Shown here: positions 21,801 to 30,194 of the stretch, one piece after another
How the letters are laid out: each line of letters opens with the position of its first letter
Position numbering within the stretch: the stretch's first letter is position 1
The notes under the pieces: generated by a model
What the model was told of the DNA's origin: nothing
What the model saw: only the letters and a program-made list of their open reading frames with translations
Databases searched by the model: none
DNA from: an uncultured Pseudomonadota bacterium
Lineage (GTDB): Bacteria; Pseudomonadota; Gammaproteobacteria; Steroidobacterales; Steroidobacteraceae
Length of the DNA stretch: 32,456 bases
Assembly (NCBI GenBank): GCA_903858165.1
Contig: CAIOHZ010000053.1
Location: forward strand, 1 to 32,456
Direction: 5' to 3'
Translations under genes and position numbers: made by a program

Positions 21801-23311
21801 GCCAGGAACAACCGGACTGCCGGGTTCCCGCTCTCCTCGGTGTACTGGTAGCCCAGTTCCTGCATATGCGCATCGAAACTGGCAGCAGAAGCCGGCGGCA
21901 CCTGAATGCCGGCCAACACGCGCCCATTACTGGAGCCATGGTTGCGGTAGTGGAACAAACTAATATTCCAGTCGCTACCCACCGCCTGCAGGAAACGCAG
22001 CAAGGCACCCGGACGCTCCGGGAACTCGAAGCGGAACAAGCGCTCGTCCTTCAGCTCGGCAGCATGGCCACCCACCATATAACGCACATGGAGCTTGGCC
22101 AGCTCGTTGTCGCTCATGTCGGTGACTGGGAAGCCCGCCGCCTCGATTTTCGCCTGCAAACGCACCTTGCCTTCAGGACCGTCGGGCACCGCAATGCCAA
22201 CGAAGATGCAGGCCATATCGCCACGCGAGTAGCGGTAGTTGAACTCGGTGACGCTACGGTCACCGATGACTTGGCAAAAGCGCAGGAAGCTGCCGGGCTG
22301 TTCGGGAATTTCCACGGCGAACAGGGCTTCACGATGCGCGCCGAGGTCGGCGCGTTCGGTCACATGCCGCAAGCGGTCGAAGTTCATATTCGCGCCACAG
22401 TTCAGCGCGATGAGGGTCTCGCCCTTGATGCCCTCCCGCGCGACATATTGCTTGATAGCAGCCACGGCGAGTGCACCGGCGGGCTCCACGATGGCACGCG
22501 TGTCCTCGTAGATATCCTGAATAGCCGCGCAAGTTTCGTCCGTGGTGACGAGCATGACCTCGTCCACCACCTGCTGTGCAATACGGAAGGTATGTTCACC
22601 CACGGTACGCACGGCGACACCGTCGTGAAACAGTCCAACGCGCGGCAAGGTCACACGATACCCAGCCTCCAAAGACACCTTCATGCTCGCTGCGTCAACG
22701 GGCTCAACGCCGATGATGCGGATGTGCGGATACAGCCGGCGCAGATAGGCACCGATCCCGGCAATGAGCCCACCGCCGCCAATGGGCACGAACACCGCGT
22801 GGATGTCCGGCCCGTGCTGTCGCAGCAACTCCATGGCGATGGTGCCCTGCCCGGCGATGACTTCAGGGTCGTCGAACGGGTGAACAAACGTGAGGCCCTG
22901 CTCCGCTGCTAGTTGCAGGGCATGGGCGCAGGCGCTGTCGTAGTCATCGCCATGCAGCACTACTTCACCGCCACGTGCCTGCACCGCCTCCACCTTGATG
23001 GCGGGCGTGGTCCAAGGCATGCAGATGACCGCCCGAATACCGCGACGCGACGCAGCCAGCGCTACGCCCTGCGCGTGGTTGCCAGCGGAAGCACAGATGA
23101 CGCCACGCGCCGCCTCAAGGTCGGTGAGCTGGGCAATCTTGTTGTAGGCGCCGCGAATCTTGAACGAGAAAACCGGTTGCAGGTCCTCGCGCTTGAACAG
23201 CACCTGGTTGCCGAGCCGGGCCGAAAGGCGCGGGGCGACCTCGAGGGGCGACTCGATCGCCACGTCGTAGACGCGGGCCTTGAGGATTCTTTCGAAAGTA
23301 TCTTGCAGCAT
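21797..23311 (-). CDS. ilvA: threonine deaminase (L-threonine ammonia-lyase), biosynthetic
   Basis: 504 residues, the usual length of the biosynthetic enzyme. It converts L-threonine to 2-oxobutanoate and ammonia, the first committed step of isoleucine synthesis. The PLP lysine is Lys51 in VFSFKIRGAYNK, followed by CASAGNHAQGVA and the glycine-rich phosphate loop PIGGGGLIAGIG. The C-terminal third has two ACT-like regulatory units (LFAVEIPEQPGSFLRFCQVI and LFRFEFPERPGALLRFLQAV), as in E. coli IlvA, which is feedback-inhibited by isoleucine. No leader peptide or attenuator fits upstream: only 30 bp separate it from the divergent MFS gene. It heads the chain ilvA-hydrolase-DUF3429-MOSC-MFS. Confidence 0.97.
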   Translation of the reverse strand: MLQDTFERILKARVYDVAIESPLEVAPRLSARLGNQVLFKREDLQPVFSFKIRGAYNKIAQLTDLEAARGVICASAGNHAQGVALAASRRGIRAVICMPWTTPAIKVEAVQARGGEVVLHGDDYDSACAHALQLAAEQGLTFVHPFDDPEVIAGQGTIAMELLRQHGPDIHAVFVPIGGGGLIAGIGAYLRRLYPHIRIIGVEPVDAASMKVSLEAGYRVTLPRVGLFHDGVAVRTVGEHTFRIAQQVVDEVMLVTTDETCAAIQDIYEDTRAIVEPAGALAVAAIKQYVAREGIKGETLIALNCGANMNFDRLRHVTERADLGAHREALFAVEIPEQPGSFLRFCQVIGDRSVTEFNYRYSRGDMACIFVGIAVPDGPEGKVRLQAKIEAAGFPVTDMSDNELAKLHVRYMVGGHAAELKDERLFRFEFPERPGALLRFLQAVGSDWNISLFHYRNHGSSNGRVLAGIQVPPASAASFDAHMQELGYQYTEESGNPAVRLFLA

Positions 23312-23341
23312 GACCGGGGCAGTTTAAGGCAAAGTGCGGGC
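23312..23341. other. 30-bp divergent gap between ilvA and the MFS gene
   Basis: Both start codons face away from each other with only 30 bp between them. Any promoter for either gene must lie partly inside the other's coding sequence. No convincing -10/-35 pair or ribosome binding site for the MFS gene was found here. Confidence 0.5.
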
Positions 23342-24547
23342 ATGAACCCGCTCTACCTGCTTACCCTCGCCCAAGCCCTCGCCGCCTGCGGCAGCATCAT
23401 GGTCGTGCTGCTTGGTGGAATTCTTGGCGTGAAGCTGGCCCCTAGCCCCGCGCTGGCCACGCTGGCACCTGCGCTGGCCATCGTTGGCATGGCCGGCATG
23501 ACCATCCCGGCGGCACTGGCCATGCAGCGCTGGGGCCGCCGCCCCGTGTTGGTCGCGGCCGCGCTGTTTGCGGCGGTTGCCGCCTGCCTCGCGGCACTCG
23601 GCGTCGCCCGCGAAAGCTTTCCGCTGCTATGCCTGGGCTGCATGGGCGTGGGGATGCATAACGCCTTCGTGCAGCAATACCGCTTCGCCGCCACCGAATG
23701 GGTTCCCCCGGACGATGCCGGCCGGGCAGTGTCCATCATCATGCTGGGGACGCTGGCCGCCGCGTTCTTGAGCCGGGAAGCCGCGCTGGTTTCCGAGAAT
23801 TGGTGGCCCGGGCACGTTCATGCCGGGTCTTTTCTGGCGCTGGCAGGGCTGTTTCTGTTAGCCGCCGCGGTGCTATTGGCCTTGCCACACCGCGAACCCA
23901 CCTGCAGCGCGGCGACGGACGCCCCGGTGCGCTCCGTGCGGGAACTGTGGGCGCAACCCACACTGCGCCTGGCGGTGCTGGGCTCCATGGTCGCTTGGGT
24001 GACCATGAGCTTCATCATGACCGCCACACCAGTGAGCATGAACAGCGTGGATGGGTACAGTTTTTTGGAAACCACCGCCGTCATTCAGGCGCACCTGCTG
24101 GGCATGTACGTACCGGCGCTGTTCAGTGCGCATGTACTGCGTTGGCTGGGGTTACGCCGCATGATGTTGGCCGGTTGCGCCCTCATGGCCGCCTGTATCG
24201 GCATTGCCGGGAGCGGGCACCACACGGTGCTGCACTACTGGTGGGCGCTGGTGTTGCTTGGCGTTGGCTGGAACTGGCTGTTCGTGGCCAGCACAACCTT
24301 GCTCACCAGCAGCTACCAGCCTGCCGAACGGTTCCGGGTTCAAGCGCTGAACGAATTCGCCACCTTCGGCGCGCAAGGGGCCTCATCGCTATTCGCGGCG
24401 ATGGTGCTATTCGCCACCGGCTGGGAATACCTGAACCTGCTCATGCTGCCCTTGCTGGGCCTCATGGTGGTGATGGTGCTACGCACTTCCCTGGGGCCAA
24501 CTGAGGCTGCAGGGGCAGCCGCCTCCACCCCAACGGGTGCGAAGTAG
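23342..24547 (+). CDS. MFS transporter
   Basis: 401 residues with about twelve TM helices, starting at ATG 23342 (MNPLYLLTLAQALAACGSIM). The frame is open further upstream but only across ilvA. The first cytoplasmic loop, AMQRWGRRPVLVAAAL, is a reduced motif A, and a long central loop follows helix 6. The second half has WALVLLGVGWNWLFVASTTL and the loop SYQPAERFRVQALNEFATF, which resembles the 'YbfB/YjiJ-like or unassigned' MFS groups. Substrate unknown. It is divergent from ilvA with 30 bp between starts and convergent with the degenerate hydrolase, with a single base between the two stops. Confidence 0.86.
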   Translation: MNPLYLLTLAQALAACGSIMVVLLGGILGVKLAPSPALATLAPALAIVGMAGMTIPAALAMQRWGRRPVLVAAALFAAVAACLAALGVARESFPLLCLGCMGVGMHNAFVQQYRFAATEWVPPDDAGRAVSIIMLGTLAAAFLSREAALVSENWWPGHVHAGSFLALAGLFLLAAAVLLALPHREPTCSAATDAPVRSVRELWAQPTLRLAVLGSMVAWVTMSFIMTATPVSMNSVDGYSFLETTAVIQAHLLGMYVPALFSAHVLRWLGLRRMMLAGCALMAACIGIAGSGHHTVLHYWWALVLLGVGWNWLFVASTTLLTSSYQPAERFRVQALNEFATFGAQGASSLFAAMVLFATGWEYLNLLMLPLLGLMVVMVLRTSLGPTEAAGAAASTPTGAK

Positions 24548-24548
24548 T

Positions 24549-25085
24549 TCAGCCCGGCCCGTCGAGACGCGCGCGCACGTCTGCCGTCGATTCACCCGAC
24601 TGCGCTTCCACCAAGCGCGCCACTAGCCCTTCACGAGCCGCGGCCACCCGCCGCGCCACCTCGATCCCGGCGCCAACCGCCAGCAGGTGAATGCTGCGCA
24701 GACGCAAATCCATGCAGAAGTCGAACACCGCCGCCGCCGCGGAATCGAGCCCCTCTTCAATGCCAGCAGCGTTGGCTACACCCAGCACCGGCAGCGCCTC
24801 CCCGGCCACGGCCGTGGTGCCATCCGACTCGCCGTGACCCGGGAAATCGGGGGCGTAGACCGAACGGTCTTCGCCCAGTTCACGCACCCACGCCAGCAAG
24901 TCGCGGCTGCTGCCACCAGCGTCGTGCAAGATCACCAACGTCGTTCGTTCGTCAAAGCCGCCTCCCCCGGGGAAAGCGGTGCGGACATGCAACTGTCCGT
25001 AGCGACAATCGAAATAGGCGCGACGCAAGTTGGCTTTGCGGGCCTCGTCGCGGGCAATGGGGCTCAAGCGTTTTCCAGATACCAC
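24549..25085 (-). CDS. short degenerate alpha/beta hydrolase-like protein
   Basis: About 178 residues from GTG 25085; a TTG at 25067 forming a TTGA junction with the glutamine synthetase stop is equally possible. The N-terminal half looks like an alpha/beta hydrolase: YFDCRYGQLHVRTAFPG, LVILHDAGGSSRDLL (oxyanion region) and VYAPDFPGHGESDG. Where the GxSxG nucleophile elbow should be, the sequence reads HLLAVGAGIEVARR with no Ser, Cys or Asp in place. The chain then stops about 70-100 residues short of the usual length, so the catalytic His is missing as well. It is probably a non-catalytic remnant or accessory protein. It is the last gene of the mtaD-aminotransferase-glutamine synthetase set. 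Confidence 0.7.
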   Translation of the reverse strand: MVSGKRLSPIARDEARKANLRRAYFDCRYGQLHVRTAFPGGGGFDERTTLVILHDAGGSSRDLLAWVRELGEDRSVYAPDFPGHGESDGTTAVAGEALPVLGVANAAGIEEGLDSAAAAVFDFCMDLRLRSIHLLAVGAGIEVARRVAAAREGLVARLVEAQSGESTADVRARLDGPG

Positions 25086-26464
25086 TCGAAATCCACCTCA
25101 GTGATGCGGGCGTTGAATTTCTCGCATTCCTGGCGTTTCACGGCCAGAAATAGGTCGAGAAATGGGAGCGAAAGGGCTTCGCGCAGAAAACCGGACGCTG
25201 CCGCCGCTTCCAGCGCCAGCGGCCAGTGCGTCGGTAGTTTGCTGGCCAGTGGCTTCTCGTAGCCATTGCCGGTGACCGGCGGGCCAGGGTCCAAGGCGTT
25301 CACCAAGCCATAGCGCATGCCCTCGAGCACCACAGCAATGGCGAGATACGGATTCGCATCGGCACCGCAGGGGCGATGCTCCACGTGCCTGCTAGCCGGC
25401 GGGCCCGGCGGAACGCGCAAGCTAACCGACCGGTTGTTGATACCCCAAGACGGCGCTATGGGCGCGTAACTATTCTGGCGGAAGCGGCGAAACGAATTGG
25501 CATTGGGTGCGAACACCGCCGTGCTTTCCACCATGGTCGCCTGCAATCCCCCAATGGCCTGCCGCAACAGTGGCGTGCCAGCCGGGTCTTCCGCAGCGAA
25601 GACGTTGCGGCCCTCGGCGTCCTGCAGGCTCACGTGAATGTGGAAACCACAACCGGCGGCCGCAGCGAACGGCTTGGCCATGAAGGAACCCACGCGCCCA
25701 TGACGCAAGGCCGTGCCCTTCACCAAGCGCTTGAATAGCACCGCTTCATCCGCCGCGCGCATGGCATCGGGGCGGTGCTGCAGCGTTATCTCGAACTGCC
25801 CAGGCGCATATTCGCTCATAAGCGTCTGCACTGGCAGGCCCATGGCCCGCGCACCGGCATAGAGATCGTCGAACAGTGGGGCCATGCCCTCGAGCTTGCC
25901 AAGACCGTAAGCGTCGATACGCGTGGCCGGCTGTTCGCCCAGCACGGCCCGTGCGGGCTTCACGCCATGCCCTTCACGTTCGAGCAGATAGAACTCCAGC
26001 TCTGCGGCCACCACGGGGGTGTAGCCCAAGGCCTCCAGCCGCGCAACCGCACGCGCCAGCACATGACGCGGGTCGGCGGTGCCCGGCAAACCCGGCCCAC
26101 CAGCGATGCTTGCCATGTCGTGTTGGGTCACCAACACCTGTGCCGTCGGGCGTTGCAGCCAAGGAGCCAAGCACAGCGAACCGGGCACCGGCCACACCAT
26201 TTTGTCCGCGTCGCCAACGCTCCACACCAGACCACTTTCTTCCACGTCTTCGCCGGTGATATCGAGACCGAGAATGGAGCCCGCCACATTGCGTCCGCGC
26301 GCAAACAACGGCTCCAGTTCTTCGCGCGCGAGCGTCTTGCCGCGGCCCACACCGTTCACGTCCGTAATGACCAACTGCACCGCTTCGACCGCCGGATGCG
26401 CGGCAAGAAAGCGGCGTACTTCAGCCACGCGCGCGGCATGGTCAGCTTCTGGCGTTGCATTCAT
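25064..26464 (-). CDS. glutamine synthetase family protein (PuuA-like gamma-glutamyl amine ligase)
   Basis: 466 residues from ATG 26464, supported by AAGGAAG seven bases upstream. The family landmarks are in order: ITDVNGVGRGKTL, AELEFYLLERE, SEYAPGQFEITLQH, GCGFHIHVSL, RRFRQNSYAPIAPSWGINNR, and EHRPCGADANPYLAIA. The glutamate metal ligands and the HIHVS His are visible. The shape is that of the PuuA/type III-like enzymes that join glutamate to an amine using ATP, rather than the nitrogen-assimilation GlnA; it lacks the GlnA adenylylation-loop context. It overlaps the upstream aminotransferase by 23 bp and the degenerate hydrolase by 22 bp, so the genes are almost certainly co-transcribed. 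Likely role: gamma-glutamylation of a polyamine or other amine (inferred). Confidence 0.9.
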   Translation of the reverse strand: MNATPEADHAARVAEVRRFLAAHPAVEAVQLVITDVNGVGRGKTLAREELEPLFARGRNVAGSILGLDITGEDVEESGLVWSVGDADKMVWPVPGSLCLAPWLQRPTAQVLVTQHDMASIAGGPGLPGTADPRHVLARAVARLEALGYTPVVAAELEFYLLEREGHGVKPARAVLGEQPATRIDAYGLGKLEGMAPLFDDLYAGARAMGLPVQTLMSEYAPGQFEITLQHRPDAMRAADEAVLFKRLVKGTALRHGRVGSFMAKPFAAAAGCGFHIHVSLQDAEGRNVFAAEDPAGTPLLRQAIGGLQATMVESTAVFAPNANSFRRFRQNSYAPIAPSWGINNRSVSLRVPPGPPASRHVEHRPCGADANPYLAIAVVLEGMRYGLVNALDPGPPVTGNGYEKPLASKLPTHWPLALEAAAASGFLREALSLPFLDLFLAVKRQECEKFNARITEVDFEWYLENA

Positions 26465-27887
26465 GGACGAACTTCCTTGGCACCGCCAGCGCCATAACCG
26501 CTTCACGCCACAGCGCCAGCAAGCGGTCCACCGCCGCTTCCGTGGTCACGGGCGACGTCAGCATCATCAAATGAAATGGCGTGACCAGTACACCACGGTT
26601 CAACAAATACAGGCGCAGCGTATCGCCCAGCAGCGTCGAGTGCGCCGCTTCGCTCTCAGCACCATTGCGCGGTGCCTGCGGTGCAAAGCCCACTTCCAGC
26701 CGCATGCCCACGCGGGAGACGTGCCAAGGCAAGTCGCAGTCGGCAAGCAGGGCCACGAAGCCGGCTTCAAGGCGCCGCGCGAGACGTTCCATGTAAGCGT
26801 AAGCGTCAGCCGTCATCACTTCGGCCAGGTTCGCGCGCAGCGCCGCCAATGCCAGTGGGTTCGCCGAAAGCGTGGTGCCCATGCCGGAGTGGCCAGGCGC
26901 CTTGGTGGCCTGAACGCCCTCGATGCCCTGCCGCACCGCGTCGGTGAAGCCATACACCGCGCAGGGAAATCCACCGGCCACCGCTTTGCCTGCAATGAAG
27001 AAATCCGGCTCCAAACCGTGGCTGCACGTGTACCCGCCCAGAGCACTGCTCAGCGTATGCGTCTCGTCGATGGCGAGCAGCGTACCGTGCCGGCGCGTCA
27101 GTTCACGCAAGGCTTCGTGGAAGCCCGGCACTGGCAACACCATGCCGCAGTTGGTCATCACCGGCTCGGCCAATACGCAGGCGTATTCGCCAGTGGCCAA
27201 GGCCGCTTCCAGCGCGGCGAAGTCGTTGAAGGCGACGCAGGCACTATGCAAGGCTAGGTCCGCTGCCTGGCCCACGAGCCCGGGACGATTGGCCACTTGA
27301 CCGTTGGCTTCGAGACGCACCATCGCGTCCTCGACCTGCCCGTGGTAGCAGTGGTCGAACACCAGCACGCGTTTGCGCCCGGTGATGGCACGGGCCCAAC
27401 GAAGTACGCAACGGTTGGCGTCGCTGGCCGTCATGGTGACCTGCCACCACGGCAAGCCGAAGCGGGCAGCAAGCAGCGCGCCTACTTCCGGGGCGGCTGC
27501 ACTGGGCAGCATGGTAGTCAGCCCTTGGGCCAATTGGCCCTGCAAGGCAGCCACGATAGAGGGCGGCGAATGACCGAACATGGCGCCGGTGTCGCCGAGG
27601 CAGAAGTCAGCATAGGTATGCCCGTCCACGTCGGTGAGGGTGGCGCCGGCAGCACTCGCCATGTGCAAGGGTTCGGGTGTGCCCCAGTCCTGCATCCAGT
27701 GCAGCGGCACGCCGCCCAGCCAGTGGTCACGGGCTTGTTTCGCCAACGCTAGACTGCGCGGATGCAGTTCGCAAAAACGCTCACGCTCGGTGCTGAGGAG
27801 TTGCTGCAGGGCGGCCACCGGCAGACCGGCGGTCAGGCCAGTCAGGCCGGCCAACCCAGGCGGTAGCGGGTGCGGAGTCAGCGACAT
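26442..27887 (-). CDS. class III pyridoxal-phosphate aminotransferase
   Basis: 481 residues. The N-terminal half has VDGHTYADFCLGDTGAMFGH, a typical class III/glutamate-1-semialdehyde aminomutase-like start, then SDANRCVLRWARAITGRKRV and FDHCYHGQ (PLP-ring stacking). The PLP aspartate is in LLAIDETHTLS and the Schiff-base lysine in FFIAGKAVAGGFPCAVYGF. The late motif GTTLSANPLALAALRA also fits. The genes around it include no other heme or tetrapyrrole gene, so it is more likely an omega-amino acid or amine transaminase than HemL. It starts 45 bp after the mtaD stop and overlaps the glutamine synthetase by 23 bp. Confidence 0.9.
   Translation of the reverse strand: MSLTPHPLPPGLAGLTGLTAGLPVAALQQLLSTERERFCELHPRSLALAKQARDHWLGGVPLHWMQDWGTPEPLHMASAAGATLTDVDGHTYADFCLGDTGAMFGHSPPSIVAALQGQLAQGLTTMLPSAAAPEVGALLAARFGLPWWQVTMTASDANRCVLRWARAITGRKRVLVFDHCYHGQVEDAMVRLEANGQVANRPGLVGQAADLALHSACVAFNDFAALEAALATGEYACVLAEPVMTNCGMVLPVPGFHEALRELTRRHGTLLAIDETHTLSSALGGYTCSHGLEPDFFIAGKAVAGGFPCAVYGFTDAVRQGIEGVQATKAPGHSGMGTTLSANPLALAALRANLAEVMTADAYAYMERLARRLEAGFVALLADCDLPWHVSRVGMRLEVGFAPQAPRNGAESEAAHSTLLGDTLRLYLLNRGVLVTPFHLMMLTSPVTTEAAVDRLLALWREAVMALAVPRKFVHECNARS
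26472..26478 (-). promoter_or_regulatory. Shine-Dalgarno deciding the glutamine synthetase start
   Basis: AAGGAAG on the minus strand, seven bases before ATG 26464 and inside the aminotransferase gene, selects this ATG over an in-frame start at 26506. Confidence 0.6.
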
Positions 27888-27932
27888 GATGGGGCAAGGT
27901 TACCGAAGCGCGCCGCCGCGGTCATCGAGAAT

Positions 27933-29264
27933 TCAGCCGCGCAAGCGGGCAGCCCAAGCCATAGCGGTTTCGTGCAGAGCAGCGGGAGCCAGCGGCCCAC
28001 CCGCCATACCCGCCACCAACTCACCCTCACGAACCCGCTGCTCGCCGCGCACCCAGACGTGGCGGACTTGCTCACGCCCTGCCACGTACACCAGATGCGA
28101 CACCGGGTCGAACACCGGTTGCAGCGTCGGGCTATTGAAGTCTACGGCGATGAAATCCGCGCTCTTGCCCGGCGTCAGTGAGCCCGTCTCCGCGCCCAGC
28201 CCCAGCGCTTCAGCGCCCCCCAAGGTCGCAGCGCGCAACGTCGCTTGCGCCGGCCAAACCGCGGCGTCACCGGCGACTGCCTTGGCCAGCAAAGCCGCCA
28301 AGCGCAGTTCGGCGAACAAATCGAGACGGTTGTTGCTGGCCGCGCCATCGGTACCTAGGCCAACGTTAATGCCCGCACGCGAGAGCGCGCCGACTGGTGC
28401 GAAGCCCGACGCCAGTTTCAAATTCGAGGTGGGGCAGTGCGCGACGTGCACCCCGCGCCGCGCCAGCAGTTCGGTATCCGCCGCGTCGAGATGGACAGCA
28501 TGGACGGCAATGAAGTTCGGACCCAAGACGCCCAGCCGCTCGAGGCGAGCCAGTGGCCGCTCACCCGTAGCGGAGACGGCGGTACTCACTTCCTCGAGCG
28601 TCTCGTGAACATGACAGTGCACCGGAAGCCCTTCGCGCTCCGCTACCGCGACTGCTTGCGTGAACAAGGCATCGCTCACCGTATAGGGCGCATGCGGCGC
28701 CAGCGCAAAGTGCGCCAGCGGCTCGCCCGCAAATGCGGCGCGCGTGGCCAAGCCGCGGCTCAGTGCCGTGGCGGCGTCCGGGGCATAGGGCGTGGGAAAG
28801 TCCACCGCCACAATGCCCGCCACCGCGCGCATTCCGGCTTCCACCGCTGCCTGACAAACCGCTTCCGGGAAGAAGTACATGTCGTTGAAGGTAGTGATGC
28901 CCCCGAGCAGCATCTCGGCGCAGGCGAGCCGCGTGCCATCCAGCACGAATGCCGCCGACAAGTGCCGCGCTTCCGCCGGCCAGATATGGCCCTTCAGCCA
29001 TTCCATGAGCGGCAAGTCGTCCGCATAGCCACGCAGCAAGGCCATAGCCGCATGCGTGTGCAGGTTCACCAGGCCTGGCAGCAACACCTGCCCGGGAAGT
29101 TCCACTACACGTAGCCCGGCGTACTGGCGCCGTGCCTCGGCGGCCGGCAACAGCGCCTGAATGCGCCCGCCGCGCACCACCACCGCGTGGTCTGCCAAGG
29201 CGCCGGCAGGCTCGATGGGGACCACCCAGGACGCGATCACGACGAAATCGGCAACAACAGGCAT
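27933..29264 (-). CDS. mtaD: 5-methylthioadenosine/S-adenosylhomocysteine deaminase (TRZ/ATZ amidohydrolase)
   Basis: 443 residues from ATG 29264, the usual length for MtaD. Zinc-site motifs are LVNLHTHAAM (His69, His71), LPVHCHVHET, VAVHAVHLD and LGTDGAASNNRLD. The stretch ADDLPLMEWLKGHIWPAEAR and FNDMYFFPEA are typical of the MTA/SAH deaminase group, which converts 5'-methylthioadenosine or S-adenosylhomocysteine to the inosine forms in methionine salvage. Relatives deaminate other purine or triazine compounds, so the substrate is the group's usual one, not proven here. In Pseudomonas this gene sits near mtnA and ubiG; here it heads a set with an aminotransferase and a glutamine-synthetase-like ligase, which hints at polyamine-linked chemistry. 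A GGA nine bases upstream is the ribosome binding site. Confidence 0.9.
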   Translation of the reverse strand: MPVVADFVVIASWVVPIEPAGALADHAVVVRGGRIQALLPAAEARRQYAGLRVVELPGQVLLPGLVNLHTHAAMALLRGYADDLPLMEWLKGHIWPAEARHLSAAFVLDGTRLACAEMLLGGITTFNDMYFFPEAVCQAAVEAGMRAVAGIVAVDFPTPYAPDAATALSRGLATRAAFAGEPLAHFALAPHAPYTVSDALFTQAVAVAEREGLPVHCHVHETLEEVSTAVSATGERPLARLERLGVLGPNFIAVHAVHLDAADTELLARRGVHVAHCPTSNLKLASGFAPVGALSRAGINVGLGTDGAASNNRLDLFAELRLAALLAKAVAGDAAVWPAQATLRAATLGGAEALGLGAETGSLTPGKSADFIAVDFNSPTLQPVFDPVSHLVYVAGREQVRHVWVRGEQRVREGELVAGMAGGPLAPAALHETAMAWAARLRG

Positions 29265-29377
29265 CAGGAATTTCCACGGACCAGGGGCGCTCGCAATTCT
29301 GCGGCTTCCTGCGGTGAACGCCAACCCGCATCGCGCCAAGCGAAACATACCGGGGGAAGCTGCGGATATTCGCGTGG

Positions 29378-29394
29378 TGGTGTACGGCACACCA
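29378..29394. promoter_or_regulatory. 6-5-6 inverted repeat in the mtaD/ompW intergenic region
   Basis: TGGTGT-ACGGC-ACACCA lies 48 bp before the ompW start in the 177-bp divergent region, a plausible operator position. No regulator is assigned, and no convincing -10/-35 pair was found in the region. No FNR-type box (TTGAT-N4-ATCAA) is visible. Confidence 0.35.
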
Positions 29395-29441
29395 TGGAAC
29401 TGCCCGCGAACTGGCGGGTGAAGCAGACAGGATGACCCCCC

Positions 29442-30134
29442 ATGACCCTTTCCAGCGCCGTAAAGCGTTCCCTGAAAATTCGACTGGCACCGGCCGCGCT
29501 GCTCCCCCTATTGGGCGCGCTGCTCACTCTGGCCATGCAACCCGCGGTGGCCGGTGACGGAACCTCTCCTTGGACCGTGCGCGTTCGCGTCTTGCACATC
29601 CACCCGGCCGATAAGTCGGATGCCATCCCCTCGCTGGCAGTCCCCGCTGACAGCATCAGCGCCTCCAAGAAGTGGGCGCCGGACATCGACATCGAATATG
29701 CGTTCAACGACAAGGTGTCCGCCGAACTGCTCCTGACCGTACCGCAGAAACACACCGTGACCGTGCGCGAAAGCGCGCTCGGTGGCCCGGTGAATATCGG
29801 CACCTTCCGGCATCTGCCGCCAACGCTCACCGTGAAGTACCGCCCACTGGGCAGTGCCACCCTGTCGCCCTACGTAGGTGTAGGCCTGAACTACACGCGT
29901 ATCTGGGATGCTCGACTGGCCGTCCCCACGGTAGGCAGCCTGCGTCTGGACCAGAGCAGCTTCGGCTTAGCGTGGCAGGTCGGTGCGGACTACCAGCTCG
30001 ACGACCACTGGTCGGCGTCCGTGGACCTCAAGTACGTGAAGATTGGCTCAGACGTCAAACTCGGCGCCACGCGCGTCTCACACGTCAACGTGGACCCGGT
30101 GCTGATGGCCTTCGGTGCAGGCTATCGGTTCTGA
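29442..30134 (+). CDS. ompW: OmpW family outer-membrane protein
   Basis: 230 residues. The signal peptide ends near AMQPAVAG, with cleavage around residues 37-38, after a somewhat long N-terminus. The mature chain follows the OmpW pattern of an eight-stranded barrel: SPWTVRVRVLHIHPAD, WAPDIDIEYAFNDKVSAELL, TVPQKHTV, RHLPPTLTVKYRPLG, LSPYVGVGLNYTRIWD, SSFGLAWQVGADYQLDDHWS, VDLKYVKIGSDVKL and the terminal FGAGYRF, whose last Phe is the BAM recognition residue. OmpW proteins form narrow hydrophobic channels and respond to environmental conditions in several species. AGGA about nine bases upstream is the ribosome binding site. It diverges from mtaD. The symbol is by family; orthology is not shown. 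Confidence 0.92.
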   Translation: MTLSSAVKRSLKIRLAPAALLPLLGALLTLAMQPAVAGDGTSPWTVRVRVLHIHPADKSDAIPSLAVPADSISASKKWAPDIDIEYAFNDKVSAELLLTVPQKHTVTVRESALGGPVNIGTFRHLPPTLTVKYRPLGSATLSPYVGVGLNYTRIWDARLAVPTVGSLRLDQSSFGLAWQVGADYQLDDHWSASVDLKYVKIGSDVKLGATRVSHVNVDPVLMAFGAGYRF

Positions 30135-30194
30135 GGCAAGTCGCAGGACAGCAACTAAATGTCGCCGTAAGACTATTTTAGGGGTGGCCTGACG

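Noticed and set aside
21740-22912. A 390-residue open frame on the plus strand opposite ilvA
   Set aside because: The minus-strand frame is unambiguous threonine deaminase, and the antisense frame has no protein-like features.
26079-27257. A 392-residue open frame opposite the aminotransferase and glutamine synthetase
   Set aside because: Both minus-strand genes have full motif sets; the antisense translation is His/Arg/Gln-rich noise.
26442-27887. Naming the aminotransferase hemL
   Set aside because: It shares the class III fold, but its motifs and neighbours do not point to glutamate-1-semialdehyde chemistry.
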